Source: an uncultured Rickettsiales bacterium
GTDB lineage: Bacteria > Pseudomonadota > Alphaproteobacteria > Rs-D84
Direction of reading: 5' to 3'
NCBI GenBank assembly: GCA_900550565.1
Contig: URSG01000021.1
Coordinates: 1-11,940, forward strand
Length of the DNA stretch: 11,940 nucleotides
Shown here: one piece after another, positions 1-7,334 of the stretch
Position numbering within the stretch: position 1 is the first letter of the stretch
Layout of the letters: each line of letters starts with the position of its first letter
Notes under the pieces: model-generated
Databases searched by the model: none
Seen by the model: only the letters and a program-made list of their open reading frames with translations
Told to the model about the DNA's origin: nothing
Position numbers and translations under genes: made by a program

Positions 1-841
1 TCGGTGCCGGTGGCAGACCATTATTTGTATATGTGTTATACGGACTGTCCACGCGCAGATGACCGCGCAACAGTGGCGCGCCCTGCATATCACCCAATCC
101 GTTTGTGATTGCATAAACAACGGTCGGGTCCGCCTGTAATCGCATATTTTTGTTCAGGCGGTTTAAATACACGCTGGCCACAATCGGCATTTCCGATTCG
201 CGTGGGGTTTCTTTTTGAACGATTGACGCCAATGTTATAACTTGGTTCCAATTTTTCAGTGGCTTTGGCATAACGCGCCCTGCCTTGCCCCAGGCGTCCT
301 GAATATCCGACATCTTTTTACGCGCCAGTTCCAACAACGCCAGACGTGACGTTCCACGCGCCACCCGGTAAGTATCAGGGAATATATCACCATCGCGCAA
401 ATTACATACCGGCGCATTGTTCCCAGTGGCACATTCCACATCACCCGTCAGTGCCACACTGGTCAATAATAATTGTTTGGTCTGTTTTATGGTCAGCCCT
501 TCGGGAATAACAACCAGCGTTGTTGCAATATCGCCCCGTGCCAACATTCGCGCCACGCGCCACACACTGGCCCCACGCGGAATATCATACACCCCACTTT
601 GAATTTTACCGCCGTGGACGCGCACCGCAAATTTAAACAAATCAGGCGATGAAATCAAATCCTGGGCCGTCAGCGCACCTGCGACCGACGCGACCGACGT
701 GCCACGCGCCAGTGTGAACGTTGTGTCCTGGCGAACAGGCGACTGGATTCCAAACGTATATATCATACCGACCAGCCCCATTGCGATAACAGCACTGGCC
801 AACTTTACTAATTTTTTATCATATAATTTTTTACGACGCAT
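1..841 (-). CDS. mltG: Endolytic murein transglycosylase MltG (YceG-like), 3' end outside window
   Basis: My reading of the minus strand from the ATG at 841 gives 280 codons open to the window edge. MltG is an inner-membrane lytic transglycosylase that cuts nascent glycan strands and is thought to set their length. Residues 1-11 are basic (MRRKKLYDKK), followed by one membrane helix at about 12-30, so the rest should be periplasmic. A LysM-like segment follows at about 40-100. The family signature is at 205-212, ASIVQKET, with the catalytic Glu at 211. Further conserved blocks are VASVYLNRL (221-229), LQADPTVVYA (235-244) and the DSPYNTY region near 265-271. Only the last part of the C-terminal domain is missing. 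No Shine-Dalgarno sequence is visible before the ATG. In alphaproteobacteria mltG usually follows fabF directly; here a tRNA and a convergent acyl-CoA synthetase lie between them. Confidence 0.95.
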   Translation of the reverse strand, partial: MRRKKLYDKKLVKLASAVIAMGLVGMIYTFGIQSPVRQDTTFTLARGTSVASVAGALTAQDLISSPDLFKFAVRVHGGKIQSGVYDIPRGASVWRVARMLARGDIATTLVVIPEGLTIKQTKQLLLTSVALTGDVECATGNNAPVCNLRDGDIFPDTYRVARGTSRLALLELARKKMSDIQDAWGKAGRVMPKPLKNWNQVITLASIVQKETPRESEMPIVASVYLNRLNKNMRLQADPTVVYAITNGLGDMQGAPLLRGHLRVDSPYNTYTNNGLPPAP

Positions 842-847
842 AATGAT

Positions 848-877
848 GTATTATTACAGATAAAACTCAATTTGCAA
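848..877 (-). promoter_or_regulatory. Candidate mltG promoter
   Basis: On the minus strand TTGCAA (877-872) is followed after 17-18 bases by an AT-rich box, ATAATA or TAATAC (854-848). Transcription would start at or within a few bases of the mltG ATG at 841, which would explain the absence of a ribosome binding site. Seen by eye only. Confidence 0.4.
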
Positions 878-884
878 CGTGTAA

Positions 885-912
885 TAAAAAACACCGCGTC
901 AGCGGTGTTTTT
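885..912 (-). terminator. Intrinsic terminator after tRNA-Pro
   Basis: A 7-bp GC-rich stem, ACACCGC (891-897) with GCGGTGT (902-908), has a 4-base loop. A-runs and T-runs flank it on both sides, so it could act in both directions. On the minus strand it lies 8 bases past the tRNA 3' end and ends in six T. It should separate tRNA transcription from mltG. Confidence 0.85.
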
Positions 913-920
913 CTTTATTG

Positions 921-997
<77 letters not shown>

Positions 998-1027
998 AAA
1001 ACTGGCGTTTTTCTCTATGCGCGTTGG

Positions 1028-1056
1028 ATTATGCAACGCACCAAATAAAAAATCAA
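1028..1056 (-). promoter_or_regulatory. Promoter of tRNA-Pro
   Basis: On the minus strand TTGATT (1056-1051) and CATAAT (1033-1028) are separated by exactly 17 bases, a good sigma-70-type match. The predicted start lies about 23 bases before the mature tRNA 5' end. The -10 box lies in the loop of an inverted repeat, GCGTTG (1021-1026) with CAACGC (1034-1039). Confidence 0.65.
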
Positions 1057-1079
1057 CTGTTTTTATTTTTTCTTTATAC

Positions 1080-1109
1080 TTGTAAATATCATTTTTTTTG
1101 CCATATTTA
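1080..1109 (+). promoter_or_regulatory. Candidate promoter of the acyl-CoA synthetase gene
   Basis: TTGTAA (1080-1085) is followed after 16 bases by CATATT (1102-1107), or after 18 by TATTTA. A 5' leader of about 20-25 bases would contain the AAAGGA ribosome binding site at 1124-1129. The -10 match is imperfect in this T-rich stretch. Confidence 0.4.
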
Positions 1110-1135
1110 TCAAAGCGACAACGAAAGGAATAAAT

Positions 1136-2827
1136 ATGTTTGCATTACGATTTTTACCAAAAGATAAATTTGACAGTTATGATGATTATCGCCAGAACGC
1201 CGTTGTTCACGTCCCTGATAACTTTAATTTCGCATACGATGTTATTGACGTCCTGGCCAACGAAGAACCTGACCACGTTGCCCTGTTGTGGACCAATGAC
1301 AGTGGCGAGAAAAAAAGCTTTACATATCGCGACCTGTCGCTGATGTCTAATTCAGTGGCAAATTTCTTGGCCGCACGCGGATTAAAAAAAGGTGACACTG
1401 CCCTGTTATTTATGCGCCGTCGTTGGGAATATTGGATTTTGATGATGGCTATGCACAAACTGGGGGCGATTCCAATTCCGTCCACCAATCAATTAAAGGC
1501 CGAAGATATTAAATACCGTATTGATACGGCTGGCATTCAGGCAATCATCGCATTTGATGACGGCACTGTGATGAACGAAATCACGGCCGCCATTGGCGAC
1601 AGTGCGATTCAACTGATTTCAAACACAGAAATTGCGCGCGCGATTGATGAAATGCCAACAACGTTTGAACGCGTCCCAAACCAGAATTCGGACACAATGG
1701 TGATTTATTTCACCAGTGGCACAACCGATTTGCCAAAAATGGTTGCGCACGATTTTACATATCCATTGGGACACATAAACACGGCCGTGTTTTGGCAACG
1801 TCTGCGTGATGGCGACATACATCTGACGGTATCAGAATCCGGGTGGGCAAAATGTTCGTGGGGAAAAATGTATGGCCAATGGATGGCAGGCGCGACTGTG
1901 TTTGTGTATGACTTTGCCGGAATTGCGACTGCGCACGATTTGTTGACCGCGATGTCTGAAAATCACGTGACATCGTTCTGTGCGCCACCAACCGCATACA
2001 AGATGTTGATACACGGCGACCTGTCTAAATATGATTTATCATCTTTGACCAAGGTTGACATCGCAGGCGAAGCATTAAATCCCGAAGTATATGACAGATT
2101 TTTGGCCCAGACCGGCATAAAACTGCGCGAAGGTTTTGGCCAAACAGAAACCTGTGTAATGTTGTTCACCAACGAATGGATTGAACCACGCCCCGGCAGT
2201 ATGGGAATGCCTGCGGCCGGTTGGGACGTAGAATTGCTGGACGAACGTGGCCGCCCAGTTCCAGATGACACAGTTGGCGAAATTTGTATTTCATTAAAGA
2301 ACGGTCGCCCGGTCGGTCTGTTCCAGGGATACCACAATGCCGAAAAAATGACCGCTGCCGCATTCCGGGACGGATACTATCACACTGGCGACGTTGCATA
2401 TCGTGACGCCGACGGATATTACTGGTTTGTCGGCCGCAACGACGATTTGATTAAAACATCTGGATACCGCGTCAGCCCGTTTGAAGTGGAAAGTGTCTTG
2501 ATTGAACACCCGGCTGTGCGCGAATGTGCCGTCACAGGTATTCCCGATGCGTCACGTGGTATGGCGGTCAAGGCGACGATTGTGCTAAACAAATATTTTC
2601 AATCAACTGAATTTTTAAAGGGCCAATTACAGCAGCACGTTCGCAATCGCACCGCACATTACAAATGTCCACGCGTGATTGAATTCGTTGACAGTCTGCC
2701 TATGACAATCAGCGGAAAAATTCGTCGCGCCTTGATACGCACGATTGACAGCACCAAAAGCACTATCATCACACCAATAAAAACCACCATTGGTTTTGGC
2801 AAAGATGATGACAAAGACAAAAAATAA
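1136..2827 (+). CDS. Acyl-CoA synthetase, medium-chain (ACSM/acetyl-CoA synthetase-like) family
   Basis: This 563-residue AMP-forming ligase should join a carboxylic acid to CoA through an acyl-adenylate. Motifs of the ANL superfamily occur in order: the phosphate-binding loop YFTSGTTDLPK (191-201), SESGWAKCSWG near 233-243, the GFGQTE adenine-binding motif (333-338), YHTGD (415-419), the hinge block GRNDDLIKTSGYRVSPFEVE (433-452) and the C-terminal SGKIRR with the adenylation Lys at 528. The layout fits the medium-chain acyl-CoA synthetase branch better than long-chain FadD; the actual substrate cannot be read from sequence. The loop has Asp where most members have the second Gly. A Lys/Asp-rich tail (about 556-563) follows the usual end. 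The start is set by AAAGGA seven bases upstream. It is convergent with fabF, so it may feed external fatty acids into metabolism beside the synthesis genes. Confidence 0.93.
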   Translation: MFALRFLPKDKFDSYDDYRQNAVVHVPDNFNFAYDVIDVLANEEPDHVALLWTNDSGEKKSFTYRDLSLMSNSVANFLAARGLKKGDTALLFMRRRWEYWILMMAMHKLGAIPIPSTNQLKAEDIKYRIDTAGIQAIIAFDDGTVMNEITAAIGDSAIQLISNTEIARAIDEMPTTFERVPNQNSDTMVIYFTSGTTDLPKMVAHDFTYPLGHINTAVFWQRLRDGDIHLTVSESGWAKCSWGKMYGQWMAGATVFVYDFAGIATAHDLLTAMSENHVTSFCAPPTAYKMLIHGDLSKYDLSSLTKVDIAGEALNPEVYDRFLAQTGIKLREGFGQTETCVMLFTNEWIEPRPGSMGMPAAGWDVELLDERGRPVPDDTVGEICISLKNGRPVGLFQGYHNAEKMTAAAFRDGYYHTGDVAYRDADGYYWFVGRNDDLIKTSGYRVSPFEVESVLIEHPAVRECAVTGIPDASRGMAVKATIVLNKYFQSTEFLKGQLQQHVRNRTAHYKCPRVIEFVDSLPMTISGKIRRALIRTIDSTKSTIITPIKTTIGFGKDDDKDKK

Positions 2828-2853
2828 AAAACGCCCGTTTGGGCGTTTTTTTA
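2828..2853. terminator. Bidirectional terminator shared by the acyl-CoA synthetase gene and fabF
   Basis: The stem ACGCCC (2831-2836) with GGGCGT (2841-2846) and loop GTTT is flanked by an A-run on the left and a T-run on the right. It lies just past the + strand stop codon (2825-2827) and just past the fabF stop (2859-2861) on the other strand, so one hairpin can end both transcripts. Confidence 0.9.
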
Positions 2854-2858
2854 TTTTC

Positions 2859-4109
2859 TTACTTTACACGTTTCAAGACCAACGATGCGTTTGTTCCGCC
2901 GAAACCGAAACTGTTGCTAATTGCAACGTCAACCTTGCGCTGTTTTGCGACGTTCGGCACCAGGTCAAAGTCGCCAACTGCATCTTCTGGATTTTCCAGA
3001 TTTATTGTTGGTGGCACAACGCCGTCACGAATCGCCAGCGCACAGAATATCGCCTCTACCGCGCCAGCGGCACCCAACAGGTGTCCCGTCACAGACTTCG
3101 TTGATGACATTGATACCGGCGCGTCACCAAACAGGCTTTTAACCGCCATCAATTCGCCAATGTCGCCCAATCCCGTTGATGTGCCGTGCGCGTTTATATA
3201 ATCAACGTCTGACGGGGTCAGTCCGGCGTCTTTTAATGCCGCACGCATTGCGCGCAGACCGCCCTCGCCCCCTTCGGCTGGCGCAGTTATGTGATATGCG
3301 TCACCCGACAGGCCGTATCCTGCAACCTCGGCATAAATTTTGGCACCACGTGCAACGGCGTGTTCGTATTCTTCCAGAATTAAAATACCAGCACCTTCGG
3401 ACATAACGAAACCATCGCGGTCTTTGTCCCACGGACGTGACGCCGCCGTTGGGTTATCATTACGTGTTGACAACGCCTTCATCGCGTTAAAGCCTGCAAT
3501 ACCGATTACGTCAATCGCGCCTTCGGTTCCACCGGCAACCATAATGTCGGCATCGCCGTGTTCAATCAGACGCGCAGCCTCGCCAATGGAATGGGCGCCG
3601 GTTGCACACGCCGTCACCACCGCCAGGTTTGGCCCCTTTAATCCATATTTAATAGAAATGTGACCAGCCGTCATATTGATAATAGATTTTGGAATAAAGA
3701 ACGGACTGATACGACGTGGGCCACCGTTATACAATTCAATACAATTTTCATAAATAGACGTCAGACCACCGATACCGGCCCCCACAGACACGCCAAAGCG
3801 TTCCTTGTCCCCGTCATAATCAATCAGTCCTGCGTCACGCAATGCCTCGTCCGCGGCAACAACGCCGTATGCAATAGACTTGTCCATCTTGCGTAATTCT
3901 TTTGGGTTCAGCACTGCCTCGGGATTATATTGGCCAGGTTCTGTTCCATAAATTGGCATACCTGCAATCTGGGTTGCCAGCATTGACGCATCAAACGTAT
4001 CAATTTTACGAATCCCAGAATTTCCTGCGACAACGTTTTTCCATGCAACCTCAAGCCCTGTGCCACACGGCGATACAATACCCATACCGGTAATAACGAC
4101 TCTTCTCAT
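2859..4109 (-). CDS. fabF: 3-oxoacyl-[acyl-carrier-protein] synthase II (KAS II)
   Basis: This 416-residue cytoplasmic enzyme condenses malonyl-ACP with acyl-ACP in each elongation cycle of type II fatty acid synthesis. The thiolase-fold catalytic triad is complete: Cys168 in VVTACATGAHS, His308 in NAHGTST and His343 in STKSVTGHLLGAAGA, which also holds the conserved Lys338. The C-terminal NSFGFGGTN (399-407) is typical. Length and start (RRVVITGMGIVSPCG) match the family. A ribosome binding site AAAGGA lies 8 bases upstream (4118-4123). It follows acpP on the same strand by 125 bases, but a strong hairpin lies in that gap, so fabF may need its own promoter; none is clear. Its usual downstream neighbour mltG is displaced by about 2 kb. 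Confidence 0.98.
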   Translation of the reverse strand: MRRVVITGMGIVSPCGTGLEVAWKNVVAGNSGIRKIDTFDASMLATQIAGMPIYGTEPGQYNPEAVLNPKELRKMDKSIAYGVVAADEALRDAGLIDYDGDKERFGVSVGAGIGGLTSIYENCIELYNGGPRRISPFFIPKSIINMTAGHISIKYGLKGPNLAVVTACATGAHSIGEAARLIEHGDADIMVAGGTEGAIDVIGIAGFNAMKALSTRNDNPTAASRPWDKDRDGFVMSEGAGILILEEYEHAVARGAKIYAEVAGYGLSGDAYHITAPAEGGEGGLRAMRAALKDAGLTPSDVDYINAHGTSTGLGDIGELMAVKSLFGDAPVSMSSTKSVTGHLLGAAGAVEAIFCALAIRDGVVPPTINLENPEDAVGDFDLVPNVAKQRKVDVAISNSFGFGGTNASLVLKRVK

Positions 4110-4174
4110 ATAATTTTTCCTTTGTCATAATTTTACACACACTTATGATAAACTCTTTGTCCTGTAAAATACAG

Positions 4175-4213
4175 AAAAAAATCCGTCGCCCAGGGAACCC
4201 CAATGCGACGGAT
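4175..4213 (-). terminator. Terminator or attenuator between acpP and fabF
   Basis: A 9-bp perfect stem, ATCCGTCGC (4181-4189) with GCGACGGAT (4205-4213), encloses a 15-base loop and is followed on the minus strand by seven T. It begins about 20 bases past the acpP stop codon. It should limit read-through into fabF, giving more acpP than fabF transcript, as is common for this very abundant carrier protein. Confidence 0.85.
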
Positions 4214-4234
4214 ATTTTGTTGTGAAACGCCGGA

Positions 4235-4468
4235 TTATTTCTGGTGCGCTTCTATATACTTGACAGCATCACCAACTGTATTCAGCTTTGCAGCTTCTTC
4301 GTCAGGAATTGTAATATCAAATTCTTTTTCAACTTCCATAACGAATTCTACAACATCCAAAGAATCAGCACCCAAATCGTTAACGAACGTGGAAGCCTCT
4401 GTAATTGTATCTTCCTTGACATTCAATTTTTCAGCTACGATTTTTTTTACTTTTTCAAAAGTTGTCAT
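4235..4468 (-). CDS. acpP: Acyl carrier protein
   Basis: This 77-residue acidic four-helix protein is the shuttle for growing acyl chains in fatty acid synthesis. The DSL motif is at 35-37 (GADSLDVVEF), where Ser36 would carry 4'-phosphopantetheine. The flanking helices, including the EFDITIPDEEA block, match the family throughout, and the length is normal. A ribosome binding site AAAGGA lies upstream of the ATG. The gene precedes fabF as expected. However, fabD and fabG, which usually come before it, are absent; a degenerate integrase gene occupies that place, 134 bases upstream. Confidence 0.98.
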   Translation of the reverse strand: MTTFEKVKKIVAEKLNVKEDTITEASTFVNDLGADSLDVVEFVMEVEKEFDITIPDEEAAKLNTVGDAVKYIEAHQK

Positions 4469-4523
4469 TTTTTATCCTTTGTTTCAGTTAAATTTGTGGC
4501 CCAACATGGGACGTCATTACCTA

Positions 4524-4552
4524 ACGCTATCATTTTATGCCAATGGTGTCAA
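4524..4552 (-). promoter_or_regulatory. Candidate acpP promoter
   Basis: On the minus strand a perfect -35 box TTGACA (4552-4547) is followed after 17 bases by TAGCGT (4529-4524), a poor -10 box. This gives a leader of about 50 bases. The -35 box overlaps one arm of the inverted repeat described at 4548-4584, so regulation here is plausible but unproved. Confidence 0.4.
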
Positions 4553-4602
4553 GAAATTATAACAAACGGTAACAAAGGCTTGACTTTTTACATATTATAT
4601 GT
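4548..4602. repeat. Inverted and direct repeats between the integrase-like gene and acpP
   Basis: GTCAAG (4548-4553) and CTTGAC (4579-4584) form an inverted repeat about 31 bases apart. Between them AACAAA occurs twice (4561-4566 and 4571-4576), separated by CGGT. Just left of the integrase-like stop codon is a separate palindrome, ACATATTATATGT (4590-4602). No T-run follows either hairpin on the minus strand, so I do not call a terminator. They could be operator sites. Confidence 0.45.
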
Positions 4603-5598
4603 TTAGGCCATAATTTCGTTCAGAACCGAATTCATATTTGCGCGAAAGTCTTCGCGGTCTGGCGCCCAAACCAATCTGCGCATTAAAAATTTATGCACGT
4701 CGTCCATTGTCAGATTTGGAATCCCAGCGGCAACTGCGACCGCACGCCACGCGTGACGCGGATCGGTCAAATGTCCACGACCACGCCCTGGAAAAACCCA
4801 GCGACCGTTTTGTGGCAAATCCTGCAACAACACAACCGCCAAATCTGACAACGGCATATCATTCCATATACAATGATTAAAATCCAAATCGCGCCACTGC
4901 ATTGCAAACACGCGCGACTTTGGCGCGAACCCATAAACCAGCATTAAAAACGCTGCGCGCAGAACGGGTGATTTTTCCGAATTTATTGCCTGAATCAATT
5001 TATGAAATGCAAATCTGTTCAGTGGCCGCACGCGACGATTTTGCACAACCTTTGGCAAATCAGAAATTATATTTTCGGCGTATCCATTTTCAGCGGCGTA
5101 TGCAAATACACTTTGTAATAATTCCTGCATACGGCCACGTATTGCCAATCCATCAATCCCAGATATTACATTGACGCAATCGGCGCGCGTGATTTCAGAA
5201 ATATTTTTTTCAAACAGTCCACTTAAATGTCGCGTTATCGCACGACGCAATTTTTCGCGTGACGCCGGCGCACGCCGCACGCGATTCGTCATATATAAAT
5301 CAATAAACTTTATAAATTTTATTTTACGACGACGGGCCGGCACTGGTGCATCGGCACGTGCCAAAATTTCCGCCACGGCACTGCGCGCGTCTTCTATGTC
5401 AATATCAGGATAATTTCCGATGATAAATCGTCTGTCGCGACCACGCACGCGATGACGAACAAAAAATGTTTTTACACCACGGCTGGTCACATACATGCGC
5501 AAACGCGGTTCTGATAAATCCTGGACCACATCAAAACCTGCACTGGGTGCCGGCAAGTTATCCAATATAAACGGATTAAAAAAGAACTGGTGCGCCAT
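4603..5598 (-). CDS. Integrase-like (tyrosine recombinase fold) protein, catalytically degenerate
   Basis: The 331-residue protein keeps the phage/island integrase layout. A DUF4102-like arm-binding domain spans about 20-85 (RLRMYVTSRGVKTFFVRHR, IGNYPDIDIEDARSAV), a SAM-like core-binding domain about 95-185, and a reduced catalytic domain about 195-331 (VFAMQWRDLDF, WVFPG, GHLTDPRHAWR). The active site appears lost. The first Arg position reads FAPKSR (224-229). The beta-hairpin with the catalytic Lys is deleted (WNDMPLSDLAV, 245-255). The H-x-x-R box reads H-K-F-L (302-305), and the protein ends before the His/Trp and Tyr positions. The frame is open with a good ribosome binding site (AGGGGGG) about 6 bases before the ATG, so it looks maintained. 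It lies 22 bases behind the last paralogous gene and probably shares its transcript. A DNA-binding role is inferred; a decaying remnant is the alternative. Confidence 0.8.
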   Translation of the reverse strand: MAHQFFFNPFILDNLPAPSAGFDVVQDLSEPRLRMYVTSRGVKTFFVRHRVRGRDRRFIIGNYPDIDIEDARSAVAEILARADAPVPARRRKIKFIKFIDLYMTNRVRRAPASREKLRRAITRHLSGLFEKNISEITRADCVNVISGIDGLAIRGRMQELLQSVFAYAAENGYAENIISDLPKVVQNRRVRPLNRFAFHKLIQAINSEKSPVLRAAFLMLVYGFAPKSRVFAMQWRDLDFNHCIWNDMPLSDLAVVLLQDLPQNGRWVFPGRGRGHLTDPRHAWRAVAVAAGIPNLTMDDVHKFLMRRLVWAPDREDFRANMNSVLNEIMA

Positions 5599-5620
5599 AA
5601 TGTGCCCCCCTGATGATTAA

Positions 5621-6040
5621 TTATTTTACATTTGCATATTTCTGGGCCCAAAAATTATCCAAACGATTACGCCAGAATTTGCATATTTCACGCTGGCGCG
5701 CATACCGCATATTTTTGTATTGGTTTTTGCAACCGGCAAATACGCACGTCCCATCAGCTGAGTCCAAAAAACAACATTTCTTGGCCAGCGTAATTGGCGC
5801 ACCCGGCAACCCCACCAGCGCACCTGCAATCGGTGACGGTTGTGTATATTTAATAACGCAGGCGCATGTATCATAGGCCTCGGCCTTGTTTTTCACTGTC
5901 GCAGTAATTGCAGAGTATGCATCGTCCAGGTCTGCCATTGCATCGCTGTATTGATTCAGCACTGACATATATTCCAATTTATCGTGTGCGCGTTGGGCGC
6001 TTGATGTTTTTAAATAATATTTTAATTTCTGTATAAACAT
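5621..6040 (-). CDS. Cys-rich coiled-coil family protein, A module only (copy 6 of 6)
   Basis: I do not recognise this 139-residue protein by function. It begins with the family tag (KLKYYLKT, 5-12, then SSAQRAHDK). A charged helical stretch follows (about 15-55), then Cys59 and Cys61, Cys89/90, Cys99-x4-Cys104, an extra Cys120, and the C-terminal FW (130-131) with a Lys-ending tail (KYANVK). No signal peptide or full membrane helix is visible, so it is probably cytoplasmic. The mid-part (about 66-86) is unusually Gly/Pro/Ala-rich and hydrophobic compared with its relatives. The ATG lies only 2 bases after the stop of the preceding paralogue. Its AAGG ribosome binding site is inside that gene's last codons, so translation is probably coupled. 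Confidence 0.8.
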   Translation of the reverse strand: MFIQKLKYYLKTSSAQRAHDKLEYMSVLNQYSDAMADLDDAYSAITATVKNKAEAYDTCACVIKYTQPSPIAGALVGLPGAPITLAKKCCFLDSADGTCVFAGCKNQYKNMRYARQREICKFWRNRLDNFWAQKYANVK

Positions 6041-6042
6041 TT

Positions 6043-6435
6043 TTATTTTACCTTAGTGTATATCTTATTCCAAAAAGCCAATTTTTTATTCAGTGTCTGT
6101 TCACAGGCATTATGCAATTTTGCACATCTGTTATTTGCAGCCCACATTGCACATTTTTCCTGGTCACAGGCAACGCCATTGATAAAATACGGACACGCGT
6201 GCGTTGTTGTGTATTTTGAACCTGGGGCCTGTTCCAAAATCAAGAATTTCATACAACCGCACACAGATTCTGGATCTTCATAAAACCCCAGTCTAACACT
6301 GATATGCTTTAATGCGTGGGCATATTCGCTTCTCAGTGCATCATATTTTATTTCCAACGCACGATATTCGTCTTGGTTATGGCGTCTGACACTTGCCGGT
6401 GTTTTCAGCCAATATTTTATTTTTTTCATATTCAT
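6043..6435 (-). CDS. Cys-rich coiled-coil family protein, A module only (copy 5 of 6)
   Basis: This 130-residue family member has no recognised function. The tag is KKIKYWLKT (4-12), with Trp in place of the second Tyr. Residues about 15-50 are charged and probably helical. Cysteines at 59, 61, 81, 90 and 95 follow the family spacing (C-x8-C-x4-C at the end), with extra Cys104 and Cys111. The C-terminus is AFWNKIYTKVK, sharing the FW and the Lys-rich end. I chose the ATG at 6435 because AAAGGA lies about 11 bases upstream; the ATG at 6429 is also possible. There is a 15-base gap to the gene before it and a 2-base gap to the gene after. Confidence 0.8.
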   Translation of the reverse strand: MNMKKIKYWLKTPASVRRHNQDEYRALEIKYDALRSEYAHALKHISVRLGFYEDPESVCGCMKFLILEQAPGSKYTTTHACPYFINGVACDQEKCAMWAANNRCAKLHNACEQTLNKKLAFWNKIYTKVK

Positions 6436-6450
6436 AATACTATTTTTCCT

Positions 6451-6885
6451 TTATTTGTTTTTTCCCTCTCGCAGAATTTGTGGCCAAAATGCGTCACGTG
6501 CTGCAACCGCTGCGTCATAGCGTTTTTTAGCAGCAATAAATTCAGCATGCTTTGCATAAAATTCGCATTTTTCATTACGGCACAACGAATCGCCACCAAA
6601 GAAAAACATACAATCTACTTCTTTGATAAACACAGACTTAGGATTACTAAAATCACGACCAAAGAAACCCTGTGGCGGATAACAGTTATACACGATGCAC
6701 GCGTGGCGCATTTTATCAACATCCATCAGCCCATCGTTCATAACCAGTATTTTCTGACGCGCTTTTTCCACATCTTTTTCCGCTGTGACGCAACGTTGTT
6801 TCAGTTGCGAAAAGTCGGCTTTGTTTTTTGCCCGTGTTTCCGAATCGGTTTTCAGATAGTATTTCACTTTTGCAACAAAACTCAT
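6451..6885 (-). CDS. Cys-rich coiled-coil family protein, A module only (copy 4 of 6)
   Basis: This 144-residue family member has no recognised function. The start at 6885 is chosen over a longer frame (to 7017). It gives the family tag at the N-terminus (MSFVAKVKYYLKT) and has a ribosome binding site AAAGGA about 8 bases upstream, while the extension would overlap the preceding gene. A charged helix spans about 15-50. The cysteines are 63, 68, 92 and 102-x4-107, with CEFYAKHAEF after the last pair resembling CEYYAEYVLY in the first family gene. The end is DAFWPQILREGKNK. The stretch RYDAAVAARDAFWP is close to AYDEAVAKEKNFWP in the A half of the protein encoded at 7335-8108, showing common descent. 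Confidence 0.82.
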   Translation of the reverse strand: MSFVAKVKYYLKTDSETRAKNKADFSQLKQRCVTAEKDVEKARQKILVMNDGLMDVDKMRHACIVYNCYPPQGFFGRDFSNPKSVFIKEVDCMFFFGGDSLCRNEKCEFYAKHAEFIAAKKRYDAAVAARDAFWPQILREGKNK

Positions 6886-6901
6886 TGTCACGTCCTTTGG
6901 T

Positions 6902-7318
6902 TTATTTTGTTTTTTTCCATTTTCTGCCTGACAACGCGTAATACGCCGCGCATGCCGCATCATATTGCGCCAACAAATCTGCATAATGATTATTTTTTTG
7001 CCGATACGGGCAATCAAACGAACACGGCACCGCCAGACGTTTGCAATTTTCGTTCACAGTAAAACTGTGCGAAATGCCATCTGCGTCCAGAACCGCCCAG
7101 TCCGCCGAACTGTAATGCACCGATGTAAAACAGCCCTTGTTTTTCAACGGCGCGCTTTCTGGCACAGCCATCACATAATCCGTAATTTTGGATTTTGCGA
7201 TCCGCAATTCGTTATCCAGTTTTTCGCATTTGGCGGCCGCCGCGGCAATTTTTTTATCCATCGCCTGGCGTTGCTGTTTGCCTGCCAGATAATACTTAAC
7301 TACCACAAATAAATTCAT
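6902..7318 (-). CDS. Cys-rich coiled-coil family protein, B module only (copy 3 of 6)
   Basis: This 138-residue family member has no recognised function. It combines the N-terminal tag (VVVKYYLAGKQQR, 5-17) with a B-type module: a helical stretch with an Ala/Lys-rich run (about 20-45), GCF at 62-64, Cys92, then Cys99-x3-Cys103-Pro-Tyr, Cys123, and a C-terminal GRKWKKTK. Its last 44 residues match the end of the protein encoded at 7335-8108 at 28 positions by eye, so the two derive from a fairly recent duplication. The ribosome binding site AAAAGGA lies about 8 bases before the ATG. The gaps to its neighbours are 16 bases on each side. No signal peptide is evident. Confidence 0.82.
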   Translation of the reverse strand: MNLFVVVKYYLAGKQQRQAMDKKIAAAAAKCEKLDNELRIAKSKITDYVMAVPESAPLKNKGCFTSVHYSSADWAVLDADGISHSFTVNENCKRLAVPCSFDCPYRQKNNHYADLLAQYDAACAAYYALSGRKWKKTK

Positions 7319-7334
7319 ATCCGAATCCTTTTGG

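Noticed and set aside
6886..7017. Longer N-terminus for the gene at 6451-6885
   Set aside because: The extension would overlap the preceding paralogue, and the family tag and ribosome binding site mark the start at 6885.
6316..7062. Long + strand open frame of 248 codons
   Set aside because: It lies opposite two minus-strand genes that are supported by paralogy, ribosome binding sites and operon spacing. Its translation is rich in Phe, His and Cys with no family features.
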